From Bacillota bacterium (lineage in GTDB: Bacteria; Bacillota; Sulfobacillia; Sulfobacillales; Sulfobacillaceae), in contig JAJZZP010000065.1 in the NCBI GenBank assembly GCA_021797515.1, positions 1 to 53,566 on the forward strand: DNA of 53,566 nt, read 5' to 3'. The position numbers and the translations under genes were made by a program. Every line of letters begins with the position of its first letter. Position 1 is the stretch's first letter. This document shows, in pieces, positions 36,025-45,577 of the stretch. A model generated the notes under the pieces. That model did no database searches and had not been told where the DNA came from. It worked only from the letters and a program-made list of their open reading frames with translations.

Positions 36025-37035
36025 TCAAAATTTGGGTTTGGTCCTGGGAGAGAGATTCAAAGCTCTTCCATAGCGTTCTTGAATTAAGGGGCGGATTCGG
36101 GCCAGGAGGCTTTTAAGACTGAGAACCCGTACTGTGCCTTGCAACGGAGTTGTAACCATCTTAACACCATGAGAGGTTATTAATGAGGCTAATATCTGAT
36201 CTTGACTATGAAAATTAACAACGATGGAATTGCTGCCAAAAGCACCAAGAACATGCGGCATGCTGGCTAACACACTGAGAGAGTTTCCCCCCCATTCCAT
36301 TATTGTGACTGGGGAAGCAGTGCGAAGGGAACGGTACGCGACCACATAGCCAGTGACCTGATTGCGATCAGAGATGGCAAATAGCCGTTGATCATACCCA
36401 GGTCGCACAAACCATAGCGATTCCAACAATGTTGCCATATGTGGCACGGTTCGGCGAAATCGGTTGGGTTGGCGCCAGTATATCGGGGCCAGCGTCGACG
36501 CCATTGGGGACGCTCGGGTGCCGAAATTTCCTCAATGTCGTTTATCACTAATCCTTTAAGGTCATTGAATTACGGGGCCTAACTCATCTGTAGTGAGCGT
36601 GACTTCGTACATCGATCCCACAGGAACCGCATCAAGACGTCGATAAAGGCCGCGTTCTCCAGAGATCAAGGCCAAGGGATAGTCTTGTTGAGTCAAATCA
36701 TCAAATACCTGGTTTAAAATTTTAGTGGCAATTCCCCGCTTTTCGAAGATGAGCAACGTCGCAATGCAACCTATAGAGGCCACCGGTAATTCGATGCCTT
36801 CGATTGCCAAGACTTGAGGATAAACTCCGACCATACTAACCACTTGATTGCCTATGGAGGCATAATACAGGTTCTGGGCGTTATCTAGAGCAAATAGGTG
36901 CGGAAACTCTAACGCCATGCCTTCATAGGGAGCCGCCGTGGGTCGGTAGACAGAATTTAACATCGATAACAATGGCAAAATTTCTTTTGTCGATGACGCT
37001 TGGGATATGGTCAAAGAATCGCCCACGGGTTCCAC
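36025..37035 (-). pseudogene. GNAT acetyltransferase gene broken by frameshifts
   Basis: The N-terminal part (ATG 37035 to stop 36562) is a recognisable GNAT domain: VASIGCIATLLIFEKRGIATKILNQVF is the acetyl-CoA loop (RGIAT for RGxGx) and SGERGLYRRLDAVPVG follows. The coding sense then continues in two other frames: 36546 back to about 36500 (EEISAPERPQWR), then 36504 to 36025 (PIYWRQPNRFRRTVPH on to the end). A full-length Eis-like protein of about 335 residues would need at least two frame changes. It may be a decayed gene or contain sequencing errors. Confidence 0.65.
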
Positions 37036-37132
37036 CTCTTATGTGGCTTAAAAAGCTTATGCAATGACTCATTTCACAACTCAGGGGCAAGGGTATTGAG
37101 ACTTTCGCCATGGATCGGGGAAAATCCTGCCT

Positions 37133-37159
37133 ATTAGGTATGGACCACTAATCCAATTT
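37133..37159. repeat. 27-base repeated element, copy 2
   Basis: ATTAGGTATGGACCACTAAT and following CCAATTT; partner of 35867-35893. It sits 98 bases upstream of the broken acetyltransferase start. Confidence 0.5.
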
Positions 37160-37182
37160 TTTTGTTCTGTGGGATGACGGAA

Positions 37183-37312
37183 CTAGTTCGTGCCAATAAG
37201 ACCGGAAATCATTAGTGCGGCACTGAAACCGCCGACAGGAGCTAATGAACGGTGGCCAATAGTGACCCCAATGATTACTGCAAATAAGGGCTCCAAGGTA
37301 AATATTAGGTCT
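37183..37312 (-). pseudogene. C-terminal fragment of an EamA/DMT-family transporter
   Basis: The minus strand encodes DLIFTLEPLFAVIIGVTIGH then APVGGFSAALMISGLIGTN and a stop, the typical last two helices of the second EamA repeat. The N-terminal part of what is probably the same gene lies at 38556-38867, beyond the inserted tnpB element. Confidence 0.65.
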
Positions 37313-38545
37313 GTCTCAAAAGAGGAAAGACGTCGGCCTTCAGGCCGGGGAGGAGCCGCGCGAGAGAAACCCTCTTCCTACGTTGTGTCCTCACTAACAT
37401 TGTGACATGATAGAATTAGAGGGCGTCAGGAGGCGTCTGCTTTGGAACTTACCTTGACAGCAACGACCCCGGGAGCAAAAGTGTGTTGCTCGTCGAGACG
37501 CGGGAAGCCTATCGCCAAGGGTGTAATTCGGTGTCCGCCCACGTCGATGCCACGCACTGTTTCCAACAAGCCCTCCTATCGACCCTTGCGAATCCAGTTG
37601 GGCTGCGATTCCCAATGGCCCAATCGGTGATTAAGACCGTGATTTCTCGCTATAAGAGTGTGTTGGCTCACGGTCATCCGTGGACTCAAGTGGAGTTCGC
37701 CACGCCCGCCCTCGATCTTGTCTGGAACCGCGTTTATTCTTTAAAGGTCGGACAGATCTTCGTCAATACGCTCGCGGGGCGCGTGCCGGTGTCGTTCGCC
37801 AGGCACGGGATGGAGAAGTTTTTCGATGGCACCGGGCCGTTTGGCACGGTGCATCTCGTCCACCGGCATGACCGGTGGTTCTTCCATGTGCCGAGGACGA
37901 AAGACGTGACCAATGGGGAGGAAATCCGTCAGGTCGTCGAGCTCGATTTTGGGATCAACTTCGTGGTGACGGCGTACGATTCCCCGGAACAAACGACCTT
38001 TTTTCCGGGCCGCGCAGTCAAAGCGTGGCGCGCGCCCTTCAAGTGCCCCCTTCGCCCGACGGCGCCTGAAACGCTTGGACCCCACGAGAAAACCGTTGGA
38101 TGACTGATGTCAACCATCAGGTCAGGAAGGCACTCGTTATCCGGCACGGTGCAGAGACCCTATTCGTTCTGAAGGACCTGACGGGTATTCGTGGTGCGAC
38201 CGATCCACGTCCGTGTCGTGGGCTTTTTATCAACTGCGGCAGATGGTCGAATGTTAAGCCGCCCTGCAGCACGGGTGTACGGTGGCCGTGGATCCCTGCT
38301 TTACCTCGCAAACATGGTCGAAGTGCGGACACGTCGCGCGAGGGAATCGTGATAGGCGGCGACACCGATTTGACTGTCAACAATGCCGTGGTCGGTCGAA
38401 TGACGATCCGATTGTCCCATGAACCTGCACCGTCGGGAATCGAGTACCGGGTGACAGGTTCGACGGAGGCAAACCCGCCGTCGTGAGGGCGTTGCTAACC
38501 GCCCTACAATGCGACCCATCTTAAGGAAGGAGACGGCTTCGGTCA
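37313..38545 (+). mobile_element. tnpB-only (IS1341-like) element, inactive
   Basis: The element lies between the two halves of an EamA-type gene. Its left end carries the hairpin CGGCCTTCAGGCCGGGG (about 37335-37350) and its right end the repeat also found at 7255-7353. It contains only a broken tnpB, with no tnpA. Exact ends are estimated to about 10 bases. Confidence 0.6.
37442..38486 (+). pseudogene. tnpB (RNA-guided nuclease) pseudogene
   Basis: It starts at TTG 37442 after CAGGAGG. The first 12 codons (ELTLTATTPGAK) shift frame near 37475 into a long stretch to 38103 with TnpB features, including RuvC-I VELDFGINFVVTAYDS. A second shift near 38095 leads to DVNHQVRKALV and the RuvC-II segment ETLFVLKDLTGIR, where the usual catalytic glutamate (ED) is Lys. 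The zinc ribbon and RuvC-III are scattered over frames in 38270-38420. It cannot cut DNA. The 3' end overlaps the putative omega-RNA/right-end repeat. Confidence 0.75.
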
Positions 38546-38555
38546 AGGTGATAAT

Positions 38556-38867
38556 CCCTCAAGGGAAACGCGGGATGGGTTGTCGGTACGACACGGATTT
38601 CAGAATCGGGATGAAAGAATATTCAGGGATGTTAAAAACGCGCGTGCCCAAAGTTTGCAATCCAAAGGCGACAAAGAGCCAAATGCCGGCAAACATGGAT
38701 TTTTCCATGGTAACGGTTTCTCATTTCGTAGTGCCCATGGCACAATAATCAGGGTTAAACCAGAATGGCGGTATCACGGTAATGGCTTGTTTGACGATAA
38801 GAAACGCGGATCCCCAAATTGCGGTGACGCAAATTAAACTCGGGCGGCGCGCCAGCATCGGTTTCAT
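38556..38867 (-). pseudogene. N-terminal fragment of an EamA/DMT-family transporter
   Basis: From ATG 38867 the minus strand reads MKPMLARRPSLICVTAIWGS then AFLIVKQAITVIPPFWF, the first helix pair of an EamA protein. A stop follows, and then in the same frame KSMFAGIWLFVAFGLQTLGTR. It therefore carries its own damage and is separated from its C-terminus (37183-37312) by the tnpB element. The interval 38868-39074 holds nothing else recognisable. Confidence 0.65.
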
Positions 38868-39074
38868 TTCCTCGGTGATATAGTCCCTATAATTTATCGT
38901 GCACTTCGAGTAGACGGGATGCTTAACATAGACTAAGGATGTTATGCCTTAGTCGCTCATATTGGGCAACGGTACCAAATCTGCCAATATAAACTCTAAG
39001 TATTGCGACAGGAACCGCACGGTTCGTGTCGAATAATCTTGAGAAGCATGGCGACGTGGTGAGGTGACAAGTGA

Positions 39075-39605
39075 ATGGTGTTGGCCCCGATTGGCCATTA
39101 CCGGCGAATACGACGGTTGAAGTATGAGGATTTAAATATGTTAGCGGGTTGGGATAGTGATGTGGAAATCAATCGACTGACCGGACGTAAATTTCACGAA
39201 ACGCGGGTAGAAGATTGGTGGCAAGCCATAGTACGGGATCGGTCACGGATTGGATTTGCCATAATGGATGATGAAGGTCGCCTTATTGGCGATGTGGAAC
39301 TTGAGCATATTTCTTGGCGAATTAAAGAAGCTGAGCTGCGAATTGCTATTGGCGACAAAACATATTGGGGCCGTGGGTTCGGAACCCAGGCGGTTTTGGA
39401 AGTGTTGCACGTGGCATTTGACGGCATGAGTCTGGAACGGATTTATCTGAGGGTTCAGGAAGACAACGAGCGGGCTATACGTTCTTACGCTAAAGCGGGA
39501 TTCAAAAAGATTGCCCGATTGGTGGCCAACGGTCGATTGTCTGGCAATACCGATTTGGTACTAATGGAAGTGATCCGCGATTCCGCTACCTTGGCAAACG
39601 GTTGA
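39075..39605 (+). CDS. GNAT-family acetyltransferase (RimJ/RimL-like)
   Basis: 176 residues from ATG 39075, preceded by GAGGTG. RimJ/RimL-type plan: an N-terminal RRLKYEDLNMLAGWDSDVEIN, a core strand IGDVELEHISWRIKEAELRIAIGDKTYWGRGFGTQAV containing the acetyl-CoA loop (GRGFGT), and the C-terminal NERAIRSYAKAGFKKI. It would acetylate an amine on a protein, sugar or small molecule; the substrate is unknown. Its 3' end overlaps the converging lipoprotein gene by 20 bases. Confidence 0.88.
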   Translation: MVLAPIGHYRRIRRLKYEDLNMLAGWDSDVEINRLTGRKFHETRVEDWWQAIVRDRSRIGFAIMDDEGRLIGDVELEHISWRIKEAELRIAIGDKTYWGRGFGTQAVLEVLHVAFDGMSLERIYLRVQEDNERAIRSYAKAGFKKIARLVANGRLSGNTDLVLMEVIRDSATLANG

Positions 39606-40497
39606 GAGCTTCGCTAGCAACAGCGCGGTTCACTGCAATGTCGTAAGATGGCCATGTGGATTGCACTTCCAGCAGACTGACCTGGCGTTGATAGAGAGAG
39701 CGTGACAGCACGATCGTGGCCGGCCACATCTGGTATCTTTGGCCAAGCCGAATCAGCTTAATTTCGCGGGTGCTGGGGATGTTTGTGTTTTGTACTAGAG
39801 ACGCGACAGCACGGGGAGACGATGTGTTGATATACCATAGCGCAAGATTCACGGCGCTTAGAAATGGTAAAGCTAAAGGAGACTTGCCCACGATTACTAT
39901 AGCGGGAATGGGGCCGGTAGAACCTCCCATCCATGCCAATACACTGGTCTTAGGATCCTCTTTTTGCAGTATCTGCCACTCCGATAGGGTAACGACAGCC
40001 CACGGTAATTCGTAGCTGCGCCACACCGCAGTCAGGTGGTTTATAGGGATGGCATCCAGGTTTGAAGGCACGACGTGATGCGCTTTGAAAATTGAAGAAA
40101 TTACCGCAAGCCACGGCAGGGCGGCGGAACTATAGGCTATCGGCATATGGTTCAGGGAGTGCAACCGGAAATGCGGGTCTGAGCGTGGAGCAACTAATAC
40201 CGCATCAGGCTTCTGTGCCACCACGCCCAGAATTGGGTATCGGCTACCTGCGGTTTCGACCCATAGAGAGGCATTTAGGGGATGGGACACCCACTTGACG
40301 ATAATATGCTGGTTGGCGTATAGTCCTAGCTTTTGTGCCACGGTGAGGGGCAGTGACGGTAAACTAAAGGGTTCTTGTACATACACTTTGATTGAGGGAT
40401 AGGAAGGGGGCGGCGGGGCGGTGGACCGTCCGCAACCGCTCATCATCAGCGCCATCGTTAACATGAGGCTAGTACCTTGCAGTCGCTTAGAAATCAC
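39586..40497 (-). CDS. Putative substrate-binding lipoprotein (NMT1/SsuA-like)
   Basis: 303 residues. A signal peptide with lipobox MSGC (SLMLTMALMMSGCGRS) is followed by a proline-rich linker. The mature part opens KVYVQEPFSLPSLPLTVAQKLGLYANQHIIVKW in consecutive pieces, the pattern of NMT1/THI5-like periplasmic binding proteins. Later parts are weakly conserved. No permease or ATPase gene adjoins, so the partner is unknown. Start ATG 40497 after GGGGGAGAAG. Confidence 0.6.
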   Translation of the reverse strand: MISKRLQGTSLMLTMALMMSGCGRSTAPPPPSYPSIKVYVQEPFSLPSLPLTVAQKLGLYANQHIIVKWVSHPLNASLWVETAGSRYPILGVVAQKPDAVLVAPRSDPHFRLHSLNHMPIAYSSAALPWLAVISSIFKAHHVVPSNLDAIPINHLTAVWRSYELPWAVVTLSEWQILQKEDPKTSVLAWMGGSTGPIPAIVIVGKSPLALPFLSAVNLALWYINTSSPRAVASLVQNTNIPSTREIKLIRLGQRYQMWPATIVLSRSLYQRQVSLLEVQSTWPSYDIAVNRAVASEALNRLPR

Positions 40498-40591
40498 GAG
40501 CTTCTCCCCCTGAGGGCGTAATGGGACGTCCTCTAGACACCATATGGCGGTCTATGAACATTCAGACATAGTAGATGCGGAAAAACCAAAA

Positions 40592-40619
40592 TTGACAGTC
40601 ACCAGCGGTTCGCTATAAT
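40592..40619 (+). promoter_or_regulatory. Consensus promoter of groES
   Basis: A perfect TTGACA (40592-40597) and perfect TATAAT (40614-40619) with 16-base spacing. No CIRCE inverted repeat (TTAGCACTC-type) is seen near it, so HrcA control is not evident. Confidence 0.85.
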
Positions 40620-40694
40620 GTTACTTGCCACCTAAATGTTGGCCCATTGACCTTTGCAGTCCCATTTTCAGAAGAACCAAGGAGGAACGTTGCA

Positions 40695-40961
40695 ATGCAG
40701 GTGCAACCGTTGGGAGATCGTGTATTAATAAAATTGGTGAGTGAGCAAGAACGGACACAAAGCGGGATTTACATACCGGACACCGCTAAGGACAAGCCGC
40801 AGACCGGTCTCGTGGTCGCCGTAGGCGACAGCGAAGACATCAAGGTATCCAACGGTCAAAAGGTGCTGTTTGCTAAGTTTGCCGGAACAGAAATCAAAAT
40901 TGGCAATGAAGAGCATCTGATTTTATCGTCGGATGACATTCTTGCTGTTGTTGCTGACTAG
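40695..40961 (+). CDS. groES: Co-chaperonin GroES without adjacent groEL
   Basis: 88 residues from ATG 40695 (AGGAGG upstream). GroES pattern: QVQPLGDRVLIKL, a mobile loop RTQSGIYIPDTAKDKPQTG (IYIP where the usual hydrophobic tripeptide is IVLP), GLVVAVG, KVLFAKFAGTEIKI and the end EEHLILSSDDILAVVAD. It caps the GroEL ring. It is followed by the T-box leader and valS, not by groEL, so groEL must be elsewhere if present. A strong vegetative promoter precedes it. Confidence 0.92.
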   Translation: MQVQPLGDRVLIKLVSEQERTQSGIYIPDTAKDKPQTGLVVAVGDSEDIKVSNGQKVLFAKFAGTEIKIGNEEHLILSSDDILAVVAD

Positions 40962-40976
40962 GCAGAGCAGTATACT
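40948..40976 (+). promoter_or_regulatory. Promoter of the valS T-box transcript
   Basis: TTGTTG (40948) and TATACT (40971) with 17-base spacing, overlapping the groES 3' end and stop codon. It would start RNA near 40983. Confidence 0.5.
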
Positions 40977-40982
40977 AGGAAC

Positions 40983-41215
40983 AATAACCGGCTGATGACG
41001 GGAAAAACCAAGAGTAGTCTGGCATAGAGAGTGAAGGATTCGGTGAAACTTCATCTAGGCTGCCTTGGGGGTGGCCCCTGAGGTATTTTGGTAGTGCTCG
41101 TCACGAACCAAAACGGGGACCGCCCGTTATCGCGACATTGAGGCGCACGATTGCGCAAATTAAGGTGGTACCGCGAAGCAACTCCCTTCGCCCTTAAGCG
41201 AAGGGAGTTGCTTTT
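40983..41215 (+). promoter_or_regulatory. T-box riboswitch controlling valS
   Basis: The leader ends with the conserved T-box AAGGTGGTACCGCG (41162-41175), followed by a strong terminator: GCAACTCCCTTCGC (41178-41191), GCGAAGGGAGTTGC (41198-41211) and TTTT. Uncharged tRNA-Val pairing with a GUN specifier codon in stem I and with the T-box would favour the antiterminator and valS expression. The exact specifier codon was not assigned. Confidence 0.9.
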
Positions 41216-41245
41216 GCGCCCGAACCCAGCCCAAGGAGGCAACCC

Positions 41246-43888
41246 ATGACAGAACTGAGTTCACGGTACGACCCGCATGCCGTGGAACACAAATGGTACC
41301 AACATTGGCGACAAGGCCGGTATTTCGAGCCGAGGCAGGCCGGAGGCGAAAAATCCTTCACGATTGTGATGCCTCCGCCCAATGTGACGGGAGTGCTCCA
41401 TGTGGGACATGCGCTCAATACCACGTGGCAGGATATTTTAATTAGATTTCACCGCATGCTTGGGGATAACACACTGTGGTTGCCAGGCACTGACCATGCC
41501 GGAATTCACACGCAAATGAAAGTCGACGAAATGTTGCACAGCCAAGGACATGAACGACGGGAGATGGGTCGTGAACAGTTCGTGCAACAAGTGTGGCAGT
41601 GGAAAGACAAATATGGCGGAGAAATTCTTCGACAAATCGAACGCCTGGGAGCTTCGGTAGATTGGAGCCGTCTTCGCTTTACCATGGATCCAGGCTTATC
41701 CGAAGCGGTGACTGAGGTCTTTGTTCGATTGTACGAGGAGGGCCTATTATATCGCGGCTACTACATCACCAATTGGTGTGTCTCTTGTTTAACCGCTTTG
41801 TCTGATATCGAAGTAGATCATGTTGATGAATCCGGAACGCTGACGTATATCAGGTATCCTCTGGAGGATGGCGAAAGCGGTATCATCGTGGCCACGACCC
41901 GTCCTGAAACCATGCTCGGTGATACGGCGGTAGCTGTCCATCCCGACGACGAACGCTGGAAAGCCTATGTGGGGAAAAAGGTTCGATTGCCCTTGATGGA
42001 CCGGTTGATTCCCGTGATTGCGGATGAATATGTGGACCCGGGGTATGGCACTGGAGCTGTTAAGGTTACACCCGCACATGATCCTAACGATTTCGCGATA
42101 GGCGACCGTCATCATCTCGAACGACTTAAGGTCATTGGCGATGACGGCCGGATGACAGAGGCGGCTGGAACCTATCAGGGGCTAGACCGTCATCAAGCAC
42201 GTAAGCAAGTGGTCGAGGATCTAAATGCGCTGGGTCTAGTTGATAAAGTGGAGCACATTACGCATTCGGTCGGACATTGCGAGAAGTGTGGCACAGCCAT
42301 TGAACCGTTGTTGTCTCTACAATGGTTTGTCCGCATAGGTCCCTTGGCAGAGCCGGCCATTGAAGCCGTGCACTCGGGCGCCATTCAATTTGTTCCGCCA
42401 CGGTTTGAAAAAATTTATATGAATTGGATGAACAACATCCGAGACTGGTGTGTGTCGCGTCAGATTTGGTGGGGTCATCGGATACCGGCATATTACTGCG
42501 ACGTCTGTGATAATGTGGTGGTTTCTCGAGTCCCGCCTGAGGACTGCCCTGGTTGTGGGGGCACGATGCACCAGGACGAAGATGTGTTAGACACGTGGTT
42601 TTCTTCTGCTTTATGGCCATTTTCTACGTTGGGGTGGCCGCGCCAGACCGAGGATCTGATCACCTTCTATCCAACGTCGGTACTCTCCACCGCCTATGAC
42701 ATTATTTTCTTTTGGGTGTCTCGCATGATTATGCAGGGCATTCACTTTACCGGCAAGGCTCCGTTCAGTACCGTGCTTATGCATGGGTTGGTTCGAGATG
42801 AACAGGGGCGAAAGATGAGTAAGTCGCTAGGAAATGGCGTTGACCCCATGGATGTGATTGATAGATATGGGGCGGACGCCTTGCGCCTTGCGCTGGTATT
42901 ATCGTCAGCACCAGGCAATGATCTGCGGTACAGCGCGGAGCGGGTCGAGGCGGGTAGCCACTTTGCCAATAAGATTTACAATGCGACGCGATTTGTCTTG
43001 ATGAACCTCGGCCACGGGGCGATAGCCTCCAAAGACACCCCGTCCAATCATCTTGCCGATCGATGGATTCGGTATCGCTTGAATATGGCAACCAGGGATA
43101 TCACCTCCTATCTTGAGAATTTTGAATTCGGGCAGGCCGCTCGAGTGATTTATGATTTTCTTTGGGATGATTACTGCGATTGGTATATCGAACTGGCAAA
43201 GGTGCGGTTGAAATCGTCGTCGGAATCGGAGCGCACAATCGTATTACGTACCTTAGTCGACGTCGCCAGCGATGCCTTAAAGCTGCTGCACCCATTTATG
43301 CCCTTCGTCACCGAGGAACTGTGGCATGCGTTGCCTCATCGGGGCGACAGTATTATGGTGACGCCGTGGCCTCATGAACAATCCATCGAATTTAGCGGTG
43401 ACGACCAAAAACAATTTCAGGCGTTGCAGGATTTGATCCGCGGCATACGTAATCTTCGCGCCGAACTTAGGTTGCCGCCGAGCAAACGGGCAGATGTAAC
43501 GATCTGGGTTGATGACCACTCAAGTGTGGCACAACTGCAAACGGTTCAAGAGGAGATTTGCGAGCTCGGAAGAATATCACACATGACAATTTTAGCGAGA
43601 ACCGACGGAGGGATTAGCAAGCCAGCGCACGCCATCTCGCAAGTGGCCGCGGGGGCCACCATATATGTGCTCCTTGATGGATTGGTTGACATTGACAAGG
43701 AAAACCACCGTCTCTCCAAACTCATAGAGACGACTCGTGGTGAGTTGGACCGTGTTCGGCGGCAACTAGCTGACCCGAATTTTTGTGAACGGGCCCCCGA
43801 GGTTGTGGTAGACAAAGCGCGTACAGCGGAAAAGGATTTAGAAATCCGGTTGACACGTCTGCAAGAACGTGTGGAGGATCTGGCGTGA
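41246..43888 (+). CDS. valS: Valyl-tRNA synthetase
   Basis: 880 residues, class I. HIGH-type motif HVGH (52-55) in PPPNVTGVLHVGHALN, KMSKS at 523-527, the CP1 editing region with TTRPETMLGDTAVAVHP, zinc-like cysteine pairs CEKCG and CPGCG, and a C-terminal coiled-coil arm (KLIETTRGELDRVRRQL). It charges tRNA-Val and edits Thr mischarging. AAGGAGG precedes ATG 41246. Regulated by the T-box. The stop overlaps folC by 4 bases. Confidence 0.97.
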   Translation: MTELSSRYDPHAVEHKWYQHWRQGRYFEPRQAGGEKSFTIVMPPPNVTGVLHVGHALNTTWQDILIRFHRMLGDNTLWLPGTDHAGIHTQMKVDEMLHSQGHERREMGREQFVQQVWQWKDKYGGEILRQIERLGASVDWSRLRFTMDPGLSEAVTEVFVRLYEEGLLYRGYYITNWCVSCLTALSDIEVDHVDESGTLTYIRYPLEDGESGIIVATTRPETMLGDTAVAVHPDDERWKAYVGKKVRLPLMDRLIPVIADEYVDPGYGTGAVKVTPAHDPNDFAIGDRHHLERLKVIGDDGRMTEAAGTYQGLDRHQARKQVVEDLNALGLVDKVEHITHSVGHCEKCGTAIEPLLSLQWFVRIGPLAEPAIEAVHSGAIQFVPPRFEKIYMNWMNNIRDWCVSRQIWWGHRIPAYYCDVCDNVVVSRVPPEDCPGCGGTMHQDEDVLDTWFSSALWPFSTLGWPRQTEDLITFYPTSVLSTAYDIIFFWVSRMIMQGIHFTGKAPFSTVLMHGLVRDEQGRKMSKSLGNGVDPMDVIDRYGADALRLALVLSSAPGNDLRYSAERVEAGSHFANKIYNATRFVLMNLGHGAIASKDTPSNHLADRWIRYRLNMATRDITSYLENFEFGQAARVIYDFLWDDYCDWYIELAKVRLKSSSESERTIVLRTLVDVASDALKLLHPFMPFVTEELWHALPHRGDSIMVTPWPHEQSIEFSGDDQKQFQALQDLIRGIRNLRAELRLPPSKRADVTIWVDDHSSVAQLQTVQEEICELGRISHMTILARTDGGISKPAHAISQVAAGATIYVLLDGLVDIDKENHRLSKLIETTRGELDRVRRQLADPNFCERAPEVVVDKARTAEKDLEIRLTRLQERVEDLA

Positions 43889-45162
43889 AGGAAAATTGGT
43901 GGCAAGGATTAACCAAAATAGGAATGCGGCCTGGGATGGAACGTACGTCTGATCTGCTGCGGCGCTTGGGCAATCCCCAATTGCGGTATCCAATTATTCA
44001 TGTGGCAGGCACCAACGGCAAAGGCTCTACCGCAACGCTGCTCACTGCCGCATTGATATCGCAAGGATATCGTGTAGGGCTTACCACTTCCCCCGATTTG
44101 GGCCAGATCAACGAACGGGTGATGATTAATCAAGAACCGTTGGATCCAGGCACCTGGAATCGTCTTGGTGATCAAGTGGAGGCTGCCGGGAGTCAAATGA
44201 CGGACATTCCGACATTTTTCGAGGCGGTTACCGCACTCGCGTTTTTGGCCTTTTCAGAGCAGTCTGTAGATGTAGCCGTGGTAGAGGTAGGACTCGGAGG
44301 TCGCTTGGATGCGACCAATGTGATTCCCCCTCCTCTGCTAACGGTGATTACTCCTATTGCCTTTGACCATATGGATCGGCTAGGCAATACCATAGAACAA
44401 ATTGCCAGCGAGAAGGCGGGGGTGATCAAAACCGGGAGCCGCGTGGTGATCGCGCGTCAGCCGTATGCTGCGGCTAGGGATGTCTTATTGGAGAAATCGA
44501 AGCAAATGGGGGTAGGCGTCTTTGAAGCGGAACTTAGTCCTGAATGTGACAGTTCTGGTGTCTGGTGGAACGACTCAGAAGCCGGAGATATGCGTGTACC
44601 GCTTTTAGGCGCCTATCAGACAGAAAATGTGGCGACGGCACGAGCGGCCGTAACCGTGTTACAGCAGTTGGGATGGATTTCGGACTGGGAAGCCTTAAGG
44701 GAATCGTGGGCCAACGTCAAATGGCCAGGGCGATTCCAAGTTGTCAGTCACAATCCGTTATGGGTGATTGATGGTGCCCATAACATTCACGGGGTTATGG
44801 GGCTGGTTAATACCTTGTTGCGAGATCCGTGGAATCGTTACCGATGGCATTTGATTTTTGCGGTATTGAAGGACAAGCCGGGTGAAGCGATGTTGGAGGC
44901 GTTGTTGCCGTTTGCAGTCCGTGTCACATTAACTCAAGTGCCCGGGGACCGGGGTATCAACCCGCTACCGCTATTCCAACGCTATGCATCTGAGGTTCCG
45001 ATGGTGGTTATTGACGATCCCCTCGATGCGGTAAGATATGCCAGGACCGTGGATGCCGGATCTCAGGATGCGGTGCTGGTGTGCGGGTCGTTGGCGCTTT
45101 TAAGCTATCTTAACCAACATCGGGCGTTTTTGCCGCAGTCTGCCAATGTTGTCGAACAATAG
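43885..45162 (+). CDS. folC: Folylpolyglutamate synthase / dihydrofolate synthase
   Basis: 425 residues from GTG 43885, which shares bases with the valS stop (GTGA). ATP loop VAGTNGKGST (40-49), folate-binding TTSPDL-GQINERV, the second domain ITPIAFDHMDRLGNTIEQIASEKAGVIK and C-terminal DGAHNIHGV. It adds glutamate to (dihydro)folate. valS-folC adjacency is common in Firmicutes. Confidence 0.95.
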   Translation: MKENWWQGLTKIGMRPGMERTSDLLRRLGNPQLRYPIIHVAGTNGKGSTATLLTAALISQGYRVGLTTSPDLGQINERVMINQEPLDPGTWNRLGDQVEAAGSQMTDIPTFFEAVTALAFLAFSEQSVDVAVVEVGLGGRLDATNVIPPPLLTVITPIAFDHMDRLGNTIEQIASEKAGVIKTGSRVVIARQPYAAARDVLLEKSKQMGVGVFEAELSPECDSSGVWWNDSEAGDMRVPLLGAYQTENVATARAAVTVLQQLGWISDWEALRESWANVKWPGRFQVVSHNPLWVIDGAHNIHGVMGLVNTLLRDPWNRYRWHLIFAVLKDKPGEAMLEALLPFAVRVTLTQVPGDRGINPLPLFQRYASEVPMVVIDDPLDAVRYARTVDAGSQDAVLVCGSLALLSYLNQHRAFLPQSANVVEQ

Positions 45163-45302
45163 GAGACGACGCGGTGAATTTGACCAAGAGTGGAAGCTTT
45201 TCAACAATTGCCCTCGAGACATGTCGGATGTTATGCTGAACAAGACCCAAAATTTCATGGCGGACTTCAGTGATTCCAGCTGTGCCTAATCGGGAGGTTT
45301 TT

Positions 45303-45566
45303 ATGCGCCATCGCCATCAGGGATTTCTCATGGCTGTGCTTTATGCTGTGGTCGGCGCCATCATTGGCTCTGTGATCGGACGAATGCTATCCCCCGTGTG
45401 GAGCCCAATCGGCCATAACTATTTTCAATTTGGCAGTTCTCCAAAAACGCCATGGACATTAAACTTGGGTGTTGTGGGACTTCAACTAGGAGTTTGGTTA
45501 ACCCTTAATTTGGGGGGCATTATAGGCTTGATTGGCGGACTTTTTTGGTATCAACGAAGAGGGTAG
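45303..45566 (+). CDS. Small membrane protein, DUF4321-like
   Basis: 87 residues from ATG 45303 (GGGAGG upstream). Two hydrophobic helices: LMAVLYAVVGAIIGSVIGRML and LQLGVWLTLNLGGIIGLIGGLFWY, joined by a short loop with FGSSPKTPWTLNLGVV, the usual layout of this family. Function unknown. It lies 141 bases after folC and shares its end with the maf ribosome site, placing it in a cell-envelope operon leading to mreBCD. Confidence 0.75.
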   Translation: MRHRHQGFLMAVLYAVVGAIIGSVIGRMLSPVWSPIGHNYFQFGSSPKTPWTLNLGVVGLQLGVWLTLNLGGIIGLIGGLFWYQRRG

Positions 45567-45577
45567 GAGGTTCCCGG

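Noticed and set aside
40500..40694. CIRCE element before groES
   Set aside because: No TTAGCACTC/GAGTGCTAA inverted repeat found by eye.
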